Position numbers and translations under genes: made by a program. Of a stretch of DNA of 5,463 nt, positions 1 through 5,247 are shown one piece after another; within the stretch, counting starts at the first letter, position 1; every line of letters starts with the position of its first letter. The DNA is from Tardiphaga sp. GTDB lineage: Bacteria; Pseudomonadota; Alphaproteobacteria; Rhizobiales; Xanthobacteraceae. The stretch is taken from assembly GCA_028290765.1 (NCBI GenBank), contig JAQGJF010001071.1, positions 1 through 5,463 on the forward strand, written 5' to 3'. The notes below the pieces were generated by a model. The model was not told the DNA's origin and ran no database searches. It was given only the letters and a program-made list of their open reading frames with translations.

Positions 1-1060
1 GAAGGTTGCGGATGGTCTGCTCGATCCCGCCCGGCGTCGGCTTGCCCTCGTCGAGATACATCGAGCCGCCGTTGAACAGCGTCAGCCCGATATTGTGATT
101 GCCGCCGAAGGTGTGGTTCCACGGCAGCCAGTCGACGATCACCGGCGGCTCGTCCTTCAGGAACGCCAGCGTCTCGCGCAGCATCACCTGATTGGCGCAC
201 AGCATGCGCTGGGTATTGATGACCGCCTTCGGATTGCCGGTCGAGCCGGAAGTCAGCAGGAACTTTGCGATCGTGTCGGGACCGATGGCGTCGTGCGCGG
301 CGTCGAGGCCGGGATGCTCCGGCGTGGCCAGCAGTTCTTCGAGCATGGTCACGCGATGGCCAGGCACCTCGCCGCGCGTGGCCACGACTTCGGTGATCAG
401 CGGAACGTTGGCCCGGATCGCGTCGGTGAACACCGTGGCATCCTCGGCGAAGACCAGGCCCGGCGTCAGCAGCCGGATCAGGTAGCCGAGCTTGCCGTAA
501 TCCTTCGAGACCAGCGAATAGGCCGGCGACACCGGACAGAACGGCACGCCGGCATAGAGCGCGCCGAACGCGATCAGGACATGATCGATCGAATTGCCGG
601 ACAGGATGACGACGGGTTTCTCGGCCGAGAGCCCGCGCGCCAGCAGCGCCGAGGCGATGCGCCGGCTCGATGCCAGCAATTGCGCGTAGCTGAGCTCGCG
701 CCAGCCGGATTCTTGTTTTGACGCGTTTTCTACCGCAGATAAGTCTTCGCAATCTGCGTAAACTTGATTGCTATGCGAACCGGCGTCCACTTCGCTCGAA
801 AACGCTCTGGTATCGCGCTCGGCCATGAAGATGCGATCGGGCGTCTCGTTCGCCCAGTGATGCAGGCGATCGGTGATGCGCAGCGGGTAATCGCCGAGCG
901 CGATCTTCGGCCGCAGATAGATGGTGCCGTCGTCGCGGCGATCGATCGAGACCGAGGTCTGGCCGAACGAGATCGGCCGCAGCGGAAAGACCTTGCCCGC
1001 ACGGCCCGACGCATCGTCTTTTTCCGCAGTCGCCGACATCGCCTCTCGCTTCATGCTCAT
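1..1060 (-). CDS. fcs: feruloyl-CoA synthase-like acyl-CoA ligase, N-terminal part (runs off left edge)
   Basis: An open minus-strand frame of 353 codons runs from an ATG at 1060 to the window edge without a stop. It belongs to the ANL (AMP-forming acyl-CoA synthetase) superfamily. The ATP-binding A3 loop is visible as LLTSGSTGNPKAV (residues 268-280), followed by DWLPWNHTFGGNHN (310-323), which I associate with feruloyl-CoA synthases. Known family reaction: a hydroxycinnamate such as ferulate, plus ATP and CoA, gives the CoA thioester via an acyl-adenylate in the cytoplasm. The C-terminal domain with the catalytic Lys lies outside the window. The gene begins one base after the upstream crotonase stop, so the two are co-transcribed and probably translationally coupled. 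The start is uncertain: ATGs at 1060, 1054 and 1039 are all possible, and the last has GAGAGG just before it. Residues about 84-118 are an in-frame inserted repeat (see separate entry). Ligase class is sure; exact substrate is inferred. Confidence 0.88.
   Translation of the reverse strand, partial: MSMKREAMSATAEKDDASGRAGKVFPLRPISFGQTSVSIDRRDDGTIYLRPKIALGDYPLRITDRLHHWANETPDRIFMAERDTRAFSSEVDAGSHSNQVYADCEDLSAVENASKQESGWRELSYAQLLASSRRIASALLARGLSAEKPVVILSGNSIDHVLIAFGALYAGVPFCPVSPAYSLVSKDYGKLGYLIRLLTPGLVFAEDATVFTDAIRANVPLITEVVATRGEVPGHRVTMLEELLATPEHPGLDAAHDAIGPDTIAKFLLTSGSTGNPKAVINTQRMLCANQVMLRETLAFLKDEPPVIVDWLPWNHTFGGNHNIGLTLFNGGSMYLDEGKPTPGGIEQTIRNL
707..811 (-). repeat. in-frame palindromic repetitive element inside the fcs gene
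   Basis: About 105 bp interrupt the ligase between RIFMAERD (ending residue 83) and GWRELSY (starting residue 119), where homologues as I recall them have only a few residues. The DNA differs from its surroundings: it has A/T-rich patches and clear dyad symmetry. GCGTTTTC at 723-730 pairs with GAAAACGC at 798-805. A second hairpin pairs CGCAGAT (734-740) with ATCTGCG (752-758) around an 11-nt loop. The pieces AGAGCGTTTTCGAGCGAAGT and AACGCGTCAAAACAAGAATC on the minus strand match, from memory, an interspersed element common in Bradyrhizobium and Rhodopseudomonas genomes. The length is a multiple of three and no stop falls in the ligase frame, so it encodes about 35 extra residues rich in Ser, Glu, Asp and Asn. 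Exact borders are uncertain by a few bases. Confidence 0.75.
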
Positions 1061-1061
1061 G

Positions 1062-1859
1062 TCAGGTCGGACGCACCTTCGCGGTCTTGCGATCGAGAAA
1101 GGCGCGAATACGATTCTTGGCTTCCTGGTCGCTCTGCGCCACCGTGGCCATCAGCGATTCCAGCAACAGGCCGGTTTGCGGATTGGCCTCGGCGATCATC
1201 GGCAACGCCTGCAGCACCGCGAAATTGGTCAGCGGCGCGTTGTCAGCGACTTTCGCGGCCAATTCCATCGCCTTGTCGAAGGCGCCGCCCTCGGCGGTGA
1301 GATATTGCGAGAAGCCGAGCGGCACGCCTTCCACCGCGGAATAGACCCGGCCGGTCAGCATCATGTCGGCCATCCGGGCGACGCCGACCAGGCGCGGCAG
1401 CCGCACCGAGCCGCCGCCGCCGACGAAGATACCACGCTGGCCTTCCGGCAGCGCATAATAGGCCGACGGTTCGGCGACGCGAATATGCGCCGCGCACGCC
1501 AGTTCCAGGCCGCCCCCGATCACCGCCCCGCGTAGCGCCGCGATCACCGGCACGCGGCTGAATTGAATACGATCGAACACCTGATGCCACATCCGGGAGT
1601 GCAGCAGCCCCGCGGTGGCGTCGCGCTCGGTCAGTTCGGACAGATCGAGGCCGGCGGAAAAATGGTCGCCGATGCCGTGCACCACGACGGCGCGGACATC
1701 GTCCGCAAGATTGGAGAAGCAGGCCTCGATCGCCAGGATGATGCCGTCATTGAGCGCATTGCGCTTGGCCGGGCGGTTGAGCCCCACGGTCAGAACACTG
1801 CCGACCTGCTCGATCTTGAGCAGCGCGGACTGCTCGGCATTCGCGGCGGCGTTTCCCAT
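1062..1859 (-). CDS. crotonase / enoyl-CoA hydratase family protein
   Basis: The 265-residue product is a full-length crotonase-fold protein. Oxyanion-hole segments are HFSAGLDL (66-73) and ALRGAVIGGGLELA (108-121). Glu119 (GGGLEL) and Glu139 (LPEGQ) align with the two catalytic acids of classical enoyl-CoA hydratase. Next to a feruloyl-CoA synthase gene the expected job is hydration of the hydroxycinnamoyl-CoA double bond, with or without retro-aldol release of the aldehyde and acetyl-CoA. The classical two-Glu pattern leaves the lyase step unproven, because hydroxycinnamoyl-CoA hydratase-lyases as I recall have GGGFS at the first site. I chose the ATG at 1859 (MGNAAANAEQ) because the family domain starts soon after. 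An in-frame ATG at 1967 would add 36 unlikely residues translated from a palindromic repeat. AGGACG lies 12 bases upstream of the chosen ATG as a weak ribosome binding site. First gene of the ech-fcs pair. Confidence 0.9.
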   Translation of the reverse strand: MGNAAANAEQSALLKIEQVGSVLTVGLNRPAKRNALNDGIILAIEACFSNLADDVRAVVVHGIGDHFSAGLDLSELTERDATAGLLHSRMWHQVFDRIQFSRVPVIAALRGAVIGGGLELACAAHIRVAEPSAYYALPEGQRGIFVGGGGSVRLPRLVGVARMADMMLTGRVYSAVEGVPLGFSQYLTAEGGAFDKAMELAAKVADNAPLTNFAVLQALPMIAEANPQTGLLLESLMATVAQSDQEAKNRIRAFLDRKTAKVRPT

Positions 1860-1879
1860 GGTGCTTATTACGTCCTGTG

Positions 1880-1920
1880 CAGAATAATTATGTTTTATAA
1901 CGAATTGGTCGCGAGTCAAG
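1880..1920 (-). promoter_or_regulatory. probable promoter region of ech-fcs
   Basis: The minus strand holds TTGACT (complement of 1914-1919) followed by a strongly A/T-rich run containing TATAAA and CATAAT (complement of 1894-1899 and 1887-1892). This contrasts with the GC-rich genes on both sides and sits 30-60 bases before the ech start. Spacing is not ideal: TTGACT to TATAAA is 14 bp and to CATAAT is 21 bp, so the true -10 is not fixed. A perfect 8-bp palindrome ATAATTAT lies at 1884-1891 and could be part of a regulator site. Confidence 0.45.
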
Positions 1921-1927
1921 GCTCGGC

Positions 1928-2048
1928 GTCGTCCCGGCCTTGAGCCGGGACCCAGAACCCCTGGCACTCCTTATTGCAGAAGGCATCCGCCACATTGCCC
2001 AAAAGCGACGACCCGGCGTCTGGGTCCCGGCTCGGAGGCCGGGACGAC
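1928..2048. repeat. 121-bp interspersed inverted repeat with nested hairpins
   Basis: The two ends are inverted copies. GTCGTCCCGGCC (1928-1939) pairs with GGCCGGGACGAC (2037-2048), and GAGCCGGGACCCAGA (1942-1956) pairs with TCTGGGTCCCGGCTC (2019-2033), both without mismatch. Each end also folds on itself: GTCCCGGC with GCCGGGAC at 1931-1938/1944-1951 and again at 2024-2031/2038-2045. The centre (1957-2018) is less structured. From memory, repeats with the GTCCCGGC...GCCGGGAC signature are frequent between genes of Bradyrhizobium and Rhodopseudomonas. Here it separates the divergent ech and marR promoters. It may be a miniature mobile or REP-like element, or a structured RNA when transcribed; the function is unknown. 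Confidence 0.8.
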
Positions 2049-2077
2049 TCGTGGATGGGTTTGATCACGAAAATATG

Positions 2078-2092
2078 CAAAGGCTACCTTTG
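2078..2092. promoter_or_regulatory. candidate MarR operator upstream of marR
   Basis: CAAAGG-CTA-CCTTTG is a perfect palindrome with 6-bp arms and a 3-bp centre, ending 32 bases before the marR start codon. It is also embedded in a broader symmetry, GCAAA..CTAC against GTAGTTTGC. Size and position fit a MarR-family dimer site for autorepression and perhaps control of the divergent ech-fcs pair. A weak promoter reading, TTGATC (2061-2066) with TACCTT (2085-2090) at 18 bp, would place the palindrome over the -10. Binding is inferred only. Confidence 0.5.
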
Positions 2093-2124
2093 TAGTTTGC
2101 CTTCGTATCAACTAACGTCCTGAC

Positions 2125-2577
2125 ATGATCGACCATAAACCCGATCCCGACGATGCCACGGCACTGGCTCTGGCCGGCGATCTGCGCGCCGTGATCGGCC
2201 AATTCAAGCGGATGTTCCGCGAGCAGTCGTCGTGGGGAGACATGACGCTGTCCCAGGTGTCGGTGCTCAGCCGGCTGGATCGCGACGGCCCCGCGACGGT
2301 GACCCACCTCGCCCGCGCTGCAGGCGTCCGGCCGCAATCGATGGGCGCGACGGTGTCGGCGCTGGAAACGTCGGGACTGGTCAGCGGCGCGCCGGATCCG
2401 AACGACGGCCGCCAGACCATCTGGTCGCTGACGCCGGCCTGCCGCGAATGGATCCGGCTCGGCCGCGCCGCCCGCGAGGACTGGCTGTTTCACGCGATCC
2501 AGAAAAAGCTTTCGCCCGCCGAGCAGGAGCAGCTCGCGAGCGGCCTCGCACTGCTCAAGCGCCTGACCGAGTCCTGA
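2125..2577 (+). CDS. MarR-family transcriptional regulator
   Basis: The product of 150 residues has the usual MarR length and layout. An N-terminal helix (about 11-34) would serve dimerisation. A winged helix-turn-helix spans about 41-105: scaffold helix at TLSQVSVLSRL, recognition helix around 68-82 (VRPQSMGATVSALET), and a wing with DPNDGRQ (91-97), the degenerate DPxDxR motif of the family. C-terminal helices (about 112-148) complete the dimer interface. Members of this family often repress genes for aromatic acid use and release DNA on binding the acid or its CoA thioester; CouR of Rhodopseudomonas is a known case for p-coumaroyl-CoA. Divergent placement next to a feruloyl-CoA synthase-like gene suggests a similar role, but the ligand is inferred. 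It heads the hydrolase, membrane protein and exporter genes. No strong Shine-Dalgarno is seen before the ATG at 2125. Confidence 0.92.
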   Translation: MIDHKPDPDDATALALAGDLRAVIGQFKRMFREQSSWGDMTLSQVSVLSRLDRDGPATVTHLARAAGVRPQSMGATVSALETSGLVSGAPDPNDGRQTIWSLTPACREWIRLGRAAREDWLFHAIQKKLSPAEQEQLASGLALLKRLTES

Positions 2578-2589
2578 AGAGAAACCAGC

Positions 2590-3150
2590 ATGCTGACCAC
2601 CCTCGATCCCAACACCGCCATCGTCGTCATCGACCTGCAGAAAGGCCTGGTCGGGCTGCCGACCATGCATCCTGTCGCTGATGTCATTTCCCGGTCGCGC
2701 GCCCTGGCCGATGCGTTCCGTATGCGCGGCCTGCCGGTCGTGCTGGTCAATGTCGCCGGCGGCGCGCCCGGCCGGACCGAACAGAAGCGGCGTATCGGAC
2801 CATTCCCCGATGGATGGACCGAGCTCGTTCCCGAACTCGACCGGCAGCCCGGCGATATCGTGGTGACCAAGCGGACCTGGGGCGCGTTTCCGAGCACCGA
2901 TCTCGAACACCAGTTGAAGGCGCGCGAGGTGACGCAGGTGGTGATCGCCGGCGTTGCCACCGGCACCGGTGTCGAAGCCACGGCGCGGCAGGCCTATGAG
3001 GCCGGCTTCAACGTCACGCTCGCCATCGACGCCATGACCGACACCCGCGCCGAGGCCCATGACTACAGCATCGCAAAAATTTTCCCGCGGCTCGGCGAGA
3101 CCGGCACCACGCAGGAAATCATCGACCTCCTCGATAAGCGGAGTGCCTGA
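2590..3150 (+). CDS. isochorismatase-fold hydrolase with Gly in place of the catalytic Cys
   Basis: The 186-residue product has the isochorismatase/cysteine-hydrolase fold: a beta strand with Asp15 (IVVIDLQKG, 11-19), Lys94 in VVTKRTWGAF (91-100), and the nucleophile-elbow region VVIAGVATGTGVEATARQAYE (117-137). In amidases of the family (nicotinamidase, N-carbamoylsarcosine amidase) the position of Gly127 is Cys. Asp-Lys-Gly is instead the pattern of true isochorismatases such as PhzD and EntB, which hydrolyse a vinyl ether without a Cys nucleophile. The later strand and active-site loop (FNVTLAIDAMTD, 140-151) are intact, and length is normal, so it does not look decayed. The gene follows marR by 12 bases and precedes the membrane protein gene by one base. 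Weak ribosome binding site GAAGAGAAA. Cytoplasmic enzyme; the substrate is unknown, possibly an aromatic or side-chain derivative handled by the neighbouring pathway. Confidence 0.88.
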   Translation: MLTTLDPNTAIVVIDLQKGLVGLPTMHPVADVISRSRALADAFRMRGLPVVLVNVAGGAPGRTEQKRRIGPFPDGWTELVPELDRQPGDIVVTKRTWGAFPSTDLEHQLKAREVTQVVIAGVATGTGVEATARQAYEAGFNVTLAIDAMTDTRAEAHDYSIAKIFPRLGETGTTQEIIDLLDKRSA

Positions 3151-3151
3151 C

Positions 3152-3481
3152 ATGCCCTGGACACATTATCTTTCATGGTTCTTCGGCGGCGCGTTTCTGG
3201 CCAACGCGATTCCGCATCTGGTCAGCGGCATGATGGGACGCGCGTTTCAAACGCCGTTCGCCAGACCGCGTGGCGAAGGGTTGTCGTCGTCGTCGGTCAA
3301 CGTGCTGTGGGGGTTCCTGAATCTCGTCGTCGGCTATGTCCTGGTCTGCCGCGTCGGTGACTTCGATCTCCGATCCACCGCCGATGCAGCGGTGCTTTGC
3401 CTGGGCGCGCTGCTGCTGGCCCTGCCACTGGCGTGGCACTTCGGGCGCTTCAACGGCGGCAACGCGCCGACCGGCGCATGA
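3152..3481 (+). CDS. small integral membrane protein of unknown function
   Basis: The 109-residue product is not one I can name. About three hydrophobic segments are visible: residues 5-24 (HYLSWFFGGAFLANAIPHLV), 50-67 (NVLWGFLNLVVGYVLVCR) and 78-96 (DAAVLCLGALLLALPLAWH). A loop with FQTPFARPRGEGLSSSS (32-48) lies between the first two and a short polar tail follows the last. I chose the ATG at 3152, one base after the hydrolase stop, because upstream extension in this frame only overlaps the hydrolase. GCGGAGTGC at 3138-3146 offers a ribosome binding site. Its stop overlaps the start of the exporter gene (ATGA at 3478-3481), so the two are translationally coupled. It may be an accessory or stabilising subunit for the exporter, which is a guess from position alone. 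I recall similar unnamed proteins in related bacteria. Confidence 0.85.
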   Translation: MPWTHYLSWFFGGAFLANAIPHLVSGMMGRAFQTPFARPRGEGLSSSSVNVLWGFLNLVVGYVLVCRVGDFDLRSTADAAVLCLGALLLALPLAWHFGRFNGGNAPTGA

Positions 3482-4722
3482 CGGCGCCGTCGCGGGGCGC
3501 CTTCAGATCGCTCCGCAATCCGAATTACCGGATCTGGGCCGCCGGTGCGCTGGTGTCCAACATCGGGACATGGATGCAGCGCATCGCCCAGCACTGGCTG
3601 GTGCTGACGCAACTCACCGACCGCAATGCGACGGCGGTCGGCGTGGTCATGGCGCTGCAATATGGGCCGCATCTGGTGCTGCTGCCCTTCACGGGTTACG
3701 CGGCCGACCTTCTCGACCGGCGCAAACTGCTGCTGGCGACCCAGTTCGGCATGGCCGTGCTCGCCGCCGGCCTGGGGCTTCTCACCGTCACCGGCGCGAT
3801 CCAACTATGGGAAGTCTATGGAATCGCACTGCTGCAGGGCTGCGTCACGGCGTTCGACGCTCCCGCGCGCCACAGCTTCGTCTCGGAACTGGTCGGCGAG
3901 ACCGACCTGTCGAACGCGGTGGCGCTGAATTCCACCTCGTTCAACGCCGCGCGGATGATCGGTCCGGCGGCGGCCGGACTGACGATTGCCGCCGTGGGCA
4001 GCGGCTTCGCGTTCCTGATCAACGCCGCCTCCTTCGTCGCAGTGCTCGCCTCGCTGACCCTGCTTCGCGTCGACGATCTCCACCGCAGCGCCAGGGCGAC
4101 GCTCACCCGCGGCGGCCTCATCGACGGCTTTCGCTATGTGTGGCGGCGGGACGATCTCAAGACCATCCTGGTCATGCTTTTCCTGGTCGGCACTTTCGGC
4201 CTGAATTTTCCGATCTTCATCTCCACCATGGCAGTCACGGTGTTTCATGCCGGCGCCGGCGAGTATGGATTGCTGATGTCGGTCATGGCGATCGGCTCGA
4301 TCACCGGCGCGCTGCTCGCCGCGGGCCAGGAAAGGCCGCGCTTTGGGCGACTGATCGCCGGTGCGGCGTTTTTCGGGCTCGGCTGCGCGCTGGCGTCGGT
4401 GATGCCGGACTACCGGCTGTTCGGCCTCACGCTCGTGCTCATCGGCGTGTCGGCGCTGACCTTCAGCAATTCCACCAACAGCCTGATGCAGCTGGCCACG
4501 GAGCCCGCGATGCGCGGCCGGGTGCTGGCGATACGGCTGGCGATCGCGCTCGGCGGTACGCCGATCGGGGCGCCGATCGTCGGCTGGGTGGCGGACCATT
4601 TCGGCCCGCGCTGGTCGCTGCGCGTCGGCGCAGCCGCCGGCCTCGCCGCGGCGATCGTCGGATTGGTTCACATTCTTCACCGCAGCGGCGAACCGGAAGC
4701 GGCCGAATCTCACAACACCTGA
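3478..4722 (+). CDS. MFS transporter, EntS-like (MFS_3) family exporter
   Basis: The 414-residue product has the length and periodic hydrophobic segments of a twelve-helix major facilitator in the inner membrane. SLRNPNYRIWAAGALVSNIG (11-30) at the N-terminus is typical of the MFS_3/EntS group of proton-driven exporters of drugs and siderophores. The cytoplasmic loop motif is GYAADLLDRRKLL (73-85), with a second-half copy GWVADHFGPRWSLR (369-382). ARMIGPAAAG (158-167) resembles the antiporter motif C. I start at the ATG at 3478, which overlaps the previous stop as ATGA. An in-frame ATG at 3397 would add 27 Arg/Ala-rich residues lying within the membrane protein gene. Downstream of a MarR regulator this is the usual arrangement for a regulated efflux pump, here likely for an aromatic acid or an intermediate of the ech-fcs route. 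Substrate is inferred, not visible. No clear terminator follows. Confidence 0.9.
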   Translation: MTAPSRGAFRSLRNPNYRIWAAGALVSNIGTWMQRIAQHWLVLTQLTDRNATAVGVVMALQYGPHLVLLPFTGYAADLLDRRKLLLATQFGMAVLAAGLGLLTVTGAIQLWEVYGIALLQGCVTAFDAPARHSFVSELVGETDLSNAVALNSTSFNAARMIGPAAAGLTIAAVGSGFAFLINAASFVAVLASLTLLRVDDLHRSARATLTRGGLIDGFRYVWRRDDLKTILVMLFLVGTFGLNFPIFISTMAVTVFHAGAGEYGLLMSVMAIGSITGALLAAGQERPRFGRLIAGAAFFGLGCALASVMPDYRLFGLTLVLIGVSALTFSNSTNSLMQLATEPAMRGRVLAIRLAIALGGTPIGAPIVGWVADHFGPRWSLRVGAAAGLAAAIVGLVHILHRSGEPEAAESHNT

Positions 4723-4835
4723 TGCACCTCGATCTCGACGCGGTCCGGGTGCCGCGCGCCGAGGCCGATGAACAGGTTTTCCCTGCGGCGCCGCGCCGGC
4801 GGACGGGACAAGGCAGGGATCGGGCTGCCCTCTCG
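4710..4835 (-). pseudogene. possible 3' remnant of a minus-strand gene
   Basis: Between the exporter and the toxin, the minus strand is open for 41 codons ending in TGA at 4710-4712, overlapping the exporter's 3' end tail to tail. The last 23 residues, beginning ENLFIGLGARHPDR and ending VHQVL, read like a real protein C-terminus, and 21 of these 23 codons end in G or C. Upstream the frame turns Arg/Pro-rich and meets a stop at 4836-4838 inside the toxin promoter, with no credible start. This would fit the tail of a gene cut off when the toxin-antitoxin module arrived. It could equally be chance in a GC-rich spacer. I do not recognise the family. Otherwise the spacer 4723-4834 shows nothing. 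Confidence 0.3.
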
Positions 4836-4872
4836 TTATACCTTGCAATAGATATACCTTTAGAGGTATAAC
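4835..4872 (+). promoter_or_regulatory. toxin-antitoxin promoter with inverted-repeat operator
   Basis: TTGCAA (4843-4848) and TATAAC (4867-4872) form a promoter with an 18-bp spacer. Overlapping it, TATACCT (4853-4859) and AGGTATA (4864-4870) make a perfect palindrome around TTAG. A further TATACCTT copy lies at 4837-4844, 16 bp upstream in direct orientation, and GTTATACCT (4835-4843) pairs exactly with AGGTATAAC (4864-4872). Such half-sites over the core promoter fit autorepression by the antitoxin, alone or with toxin, as known for type II modules. The predicted transcription start falls at about the toxin ATG. Confidence 0.65.
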
Positions 4873-4878
4873 AAGGCC

Positions 4879-5247
4879 ATGGACTGGCTTGTTGAATTCC
4901 ATCCGGTGTTTCGGGAAGAATTTGAAGATCTCGCGGACGCTGTCCAGGACGAACTCGCGGCAATGGTGGAACTGCTTCAACTGATAGGGCCTCAGTTGAA
5001 GCGCCCGCGATCGGATACGCTGAACGCCTCGAAACACGCCAACATGAAGGAATTGCGCTTTGATGCCGATAACGGTGTCTGGCGCGTCGCCTATGCGTTT
5101 GATCCCGAACGGAAGGCTATCCTGCTCGTCGCGGGCGACAAGTCGGGTGGTTCGGAGAAGCGATTTTACAAAGGTCTTATTCAGCGGGCGGATGAGCGCT
5201 TTTCGCAGCATCTGGCCGAGCTGAATAAGACGCGGAGGAAGAAATGA
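4879..5247 (+). CDS. type II toxin, RelE/HigB superfamily (Gp49 type)
   Basis: The 122-residue product shows the Gp49/HigB-like toxin pattern: an N-terminal strand and helices (VEFHPVFREEFEDLADAVQD, 5-24), the core MKELRF (56-61) and WRVAYAFDPERKAILLVAG (68-86), then a basic segment SEKRFYKGLI (92-101) and a C-terminal helix ending TRRKK. Toxins of this superfamily are usually ribosome-dependent or free mRNA endoribonucleases that stop translation; activity here is inferred from family. Length is normal and the frame intact. It precedes an XRE-type antitoxin gene and overlaps its start by four bases (ATGA), the toxin-first order typical of higBA modules. The ATG at 4879 is only six bases after the -10, so there is little or no room for a leader; AAGG at 4873-4876 is too close to act as a normal Shine-Dalgarno. 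Confidence 0.88.
   Translation: MDWLVEFHPVFREEFEDLADAVQDELAAMVELLQLIGPQLKRPRSDTLNASKHANMKELRFDADNGVWRVAYAFDPERKAILLVAGDKSGGSEKRFYKGLIQRADERFSQHLAELNKTRRKK
5234..5238 (+). promoter_or_regulatory. strong ribosome binding site of the antitoxin gene
   Basis: GGAGG lies five bases before the antitoxin ATG at 5244, inside the end of the toxin gene. It is the strongest Shine-Dalgarno in the window. The contrast with the toxin start, which has none, would favour higher antitoxin synthesis from the shared transcript, as a toxin-antitoxin module needs. Confidence 0.7.

Noticed and set aside
95..721. 208-codon plus-strand open frame opposite fcs
   Set aside because: The minus-strand frame holds the conserved ligase motifs; this one is Arg/His/Gln-rich and typical of an antisense shadow.
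707..811. Disruption of fcs by a frameshift at the repeat
   Set aside because: Codon-by-codon reading from 1060 to 2 shows no stop and the conserved ligase sequence resumes in the same frame after the insert.
1860..1967. N-terminal extension of the ech protein from an ATG at 1967
   Set aside because: The extra 36 residues (MPGVLGPGSRPGRRR...) are translated from the inverted repeat and the AT-rich promoter region; the crotonase domain starts right after the ATG at 1859.
2065..3153. Long open minus-strand frame opposite marR and the hydrolase
   Set aside because: It is the antisense shadow of two recognisable genes in GC-rich DNA, and its product has low-complexity Gly/Arg/Asp composition with no family features.
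3397..3477. Upstream ATG start for the exporter
   Set aside because: It adds 27 basic residues lying inside the membrane protein gene; the ATG at 3478 gives the normal N-terminus and an ATGA coupling.
3336..4871. 511-codon plus-strand open frame overlapping the exporter in another frame
   Set aside because: The product is Arg-rich with no hydrophobic pattern or motifs; it is a frame shadow of the MFS gene.
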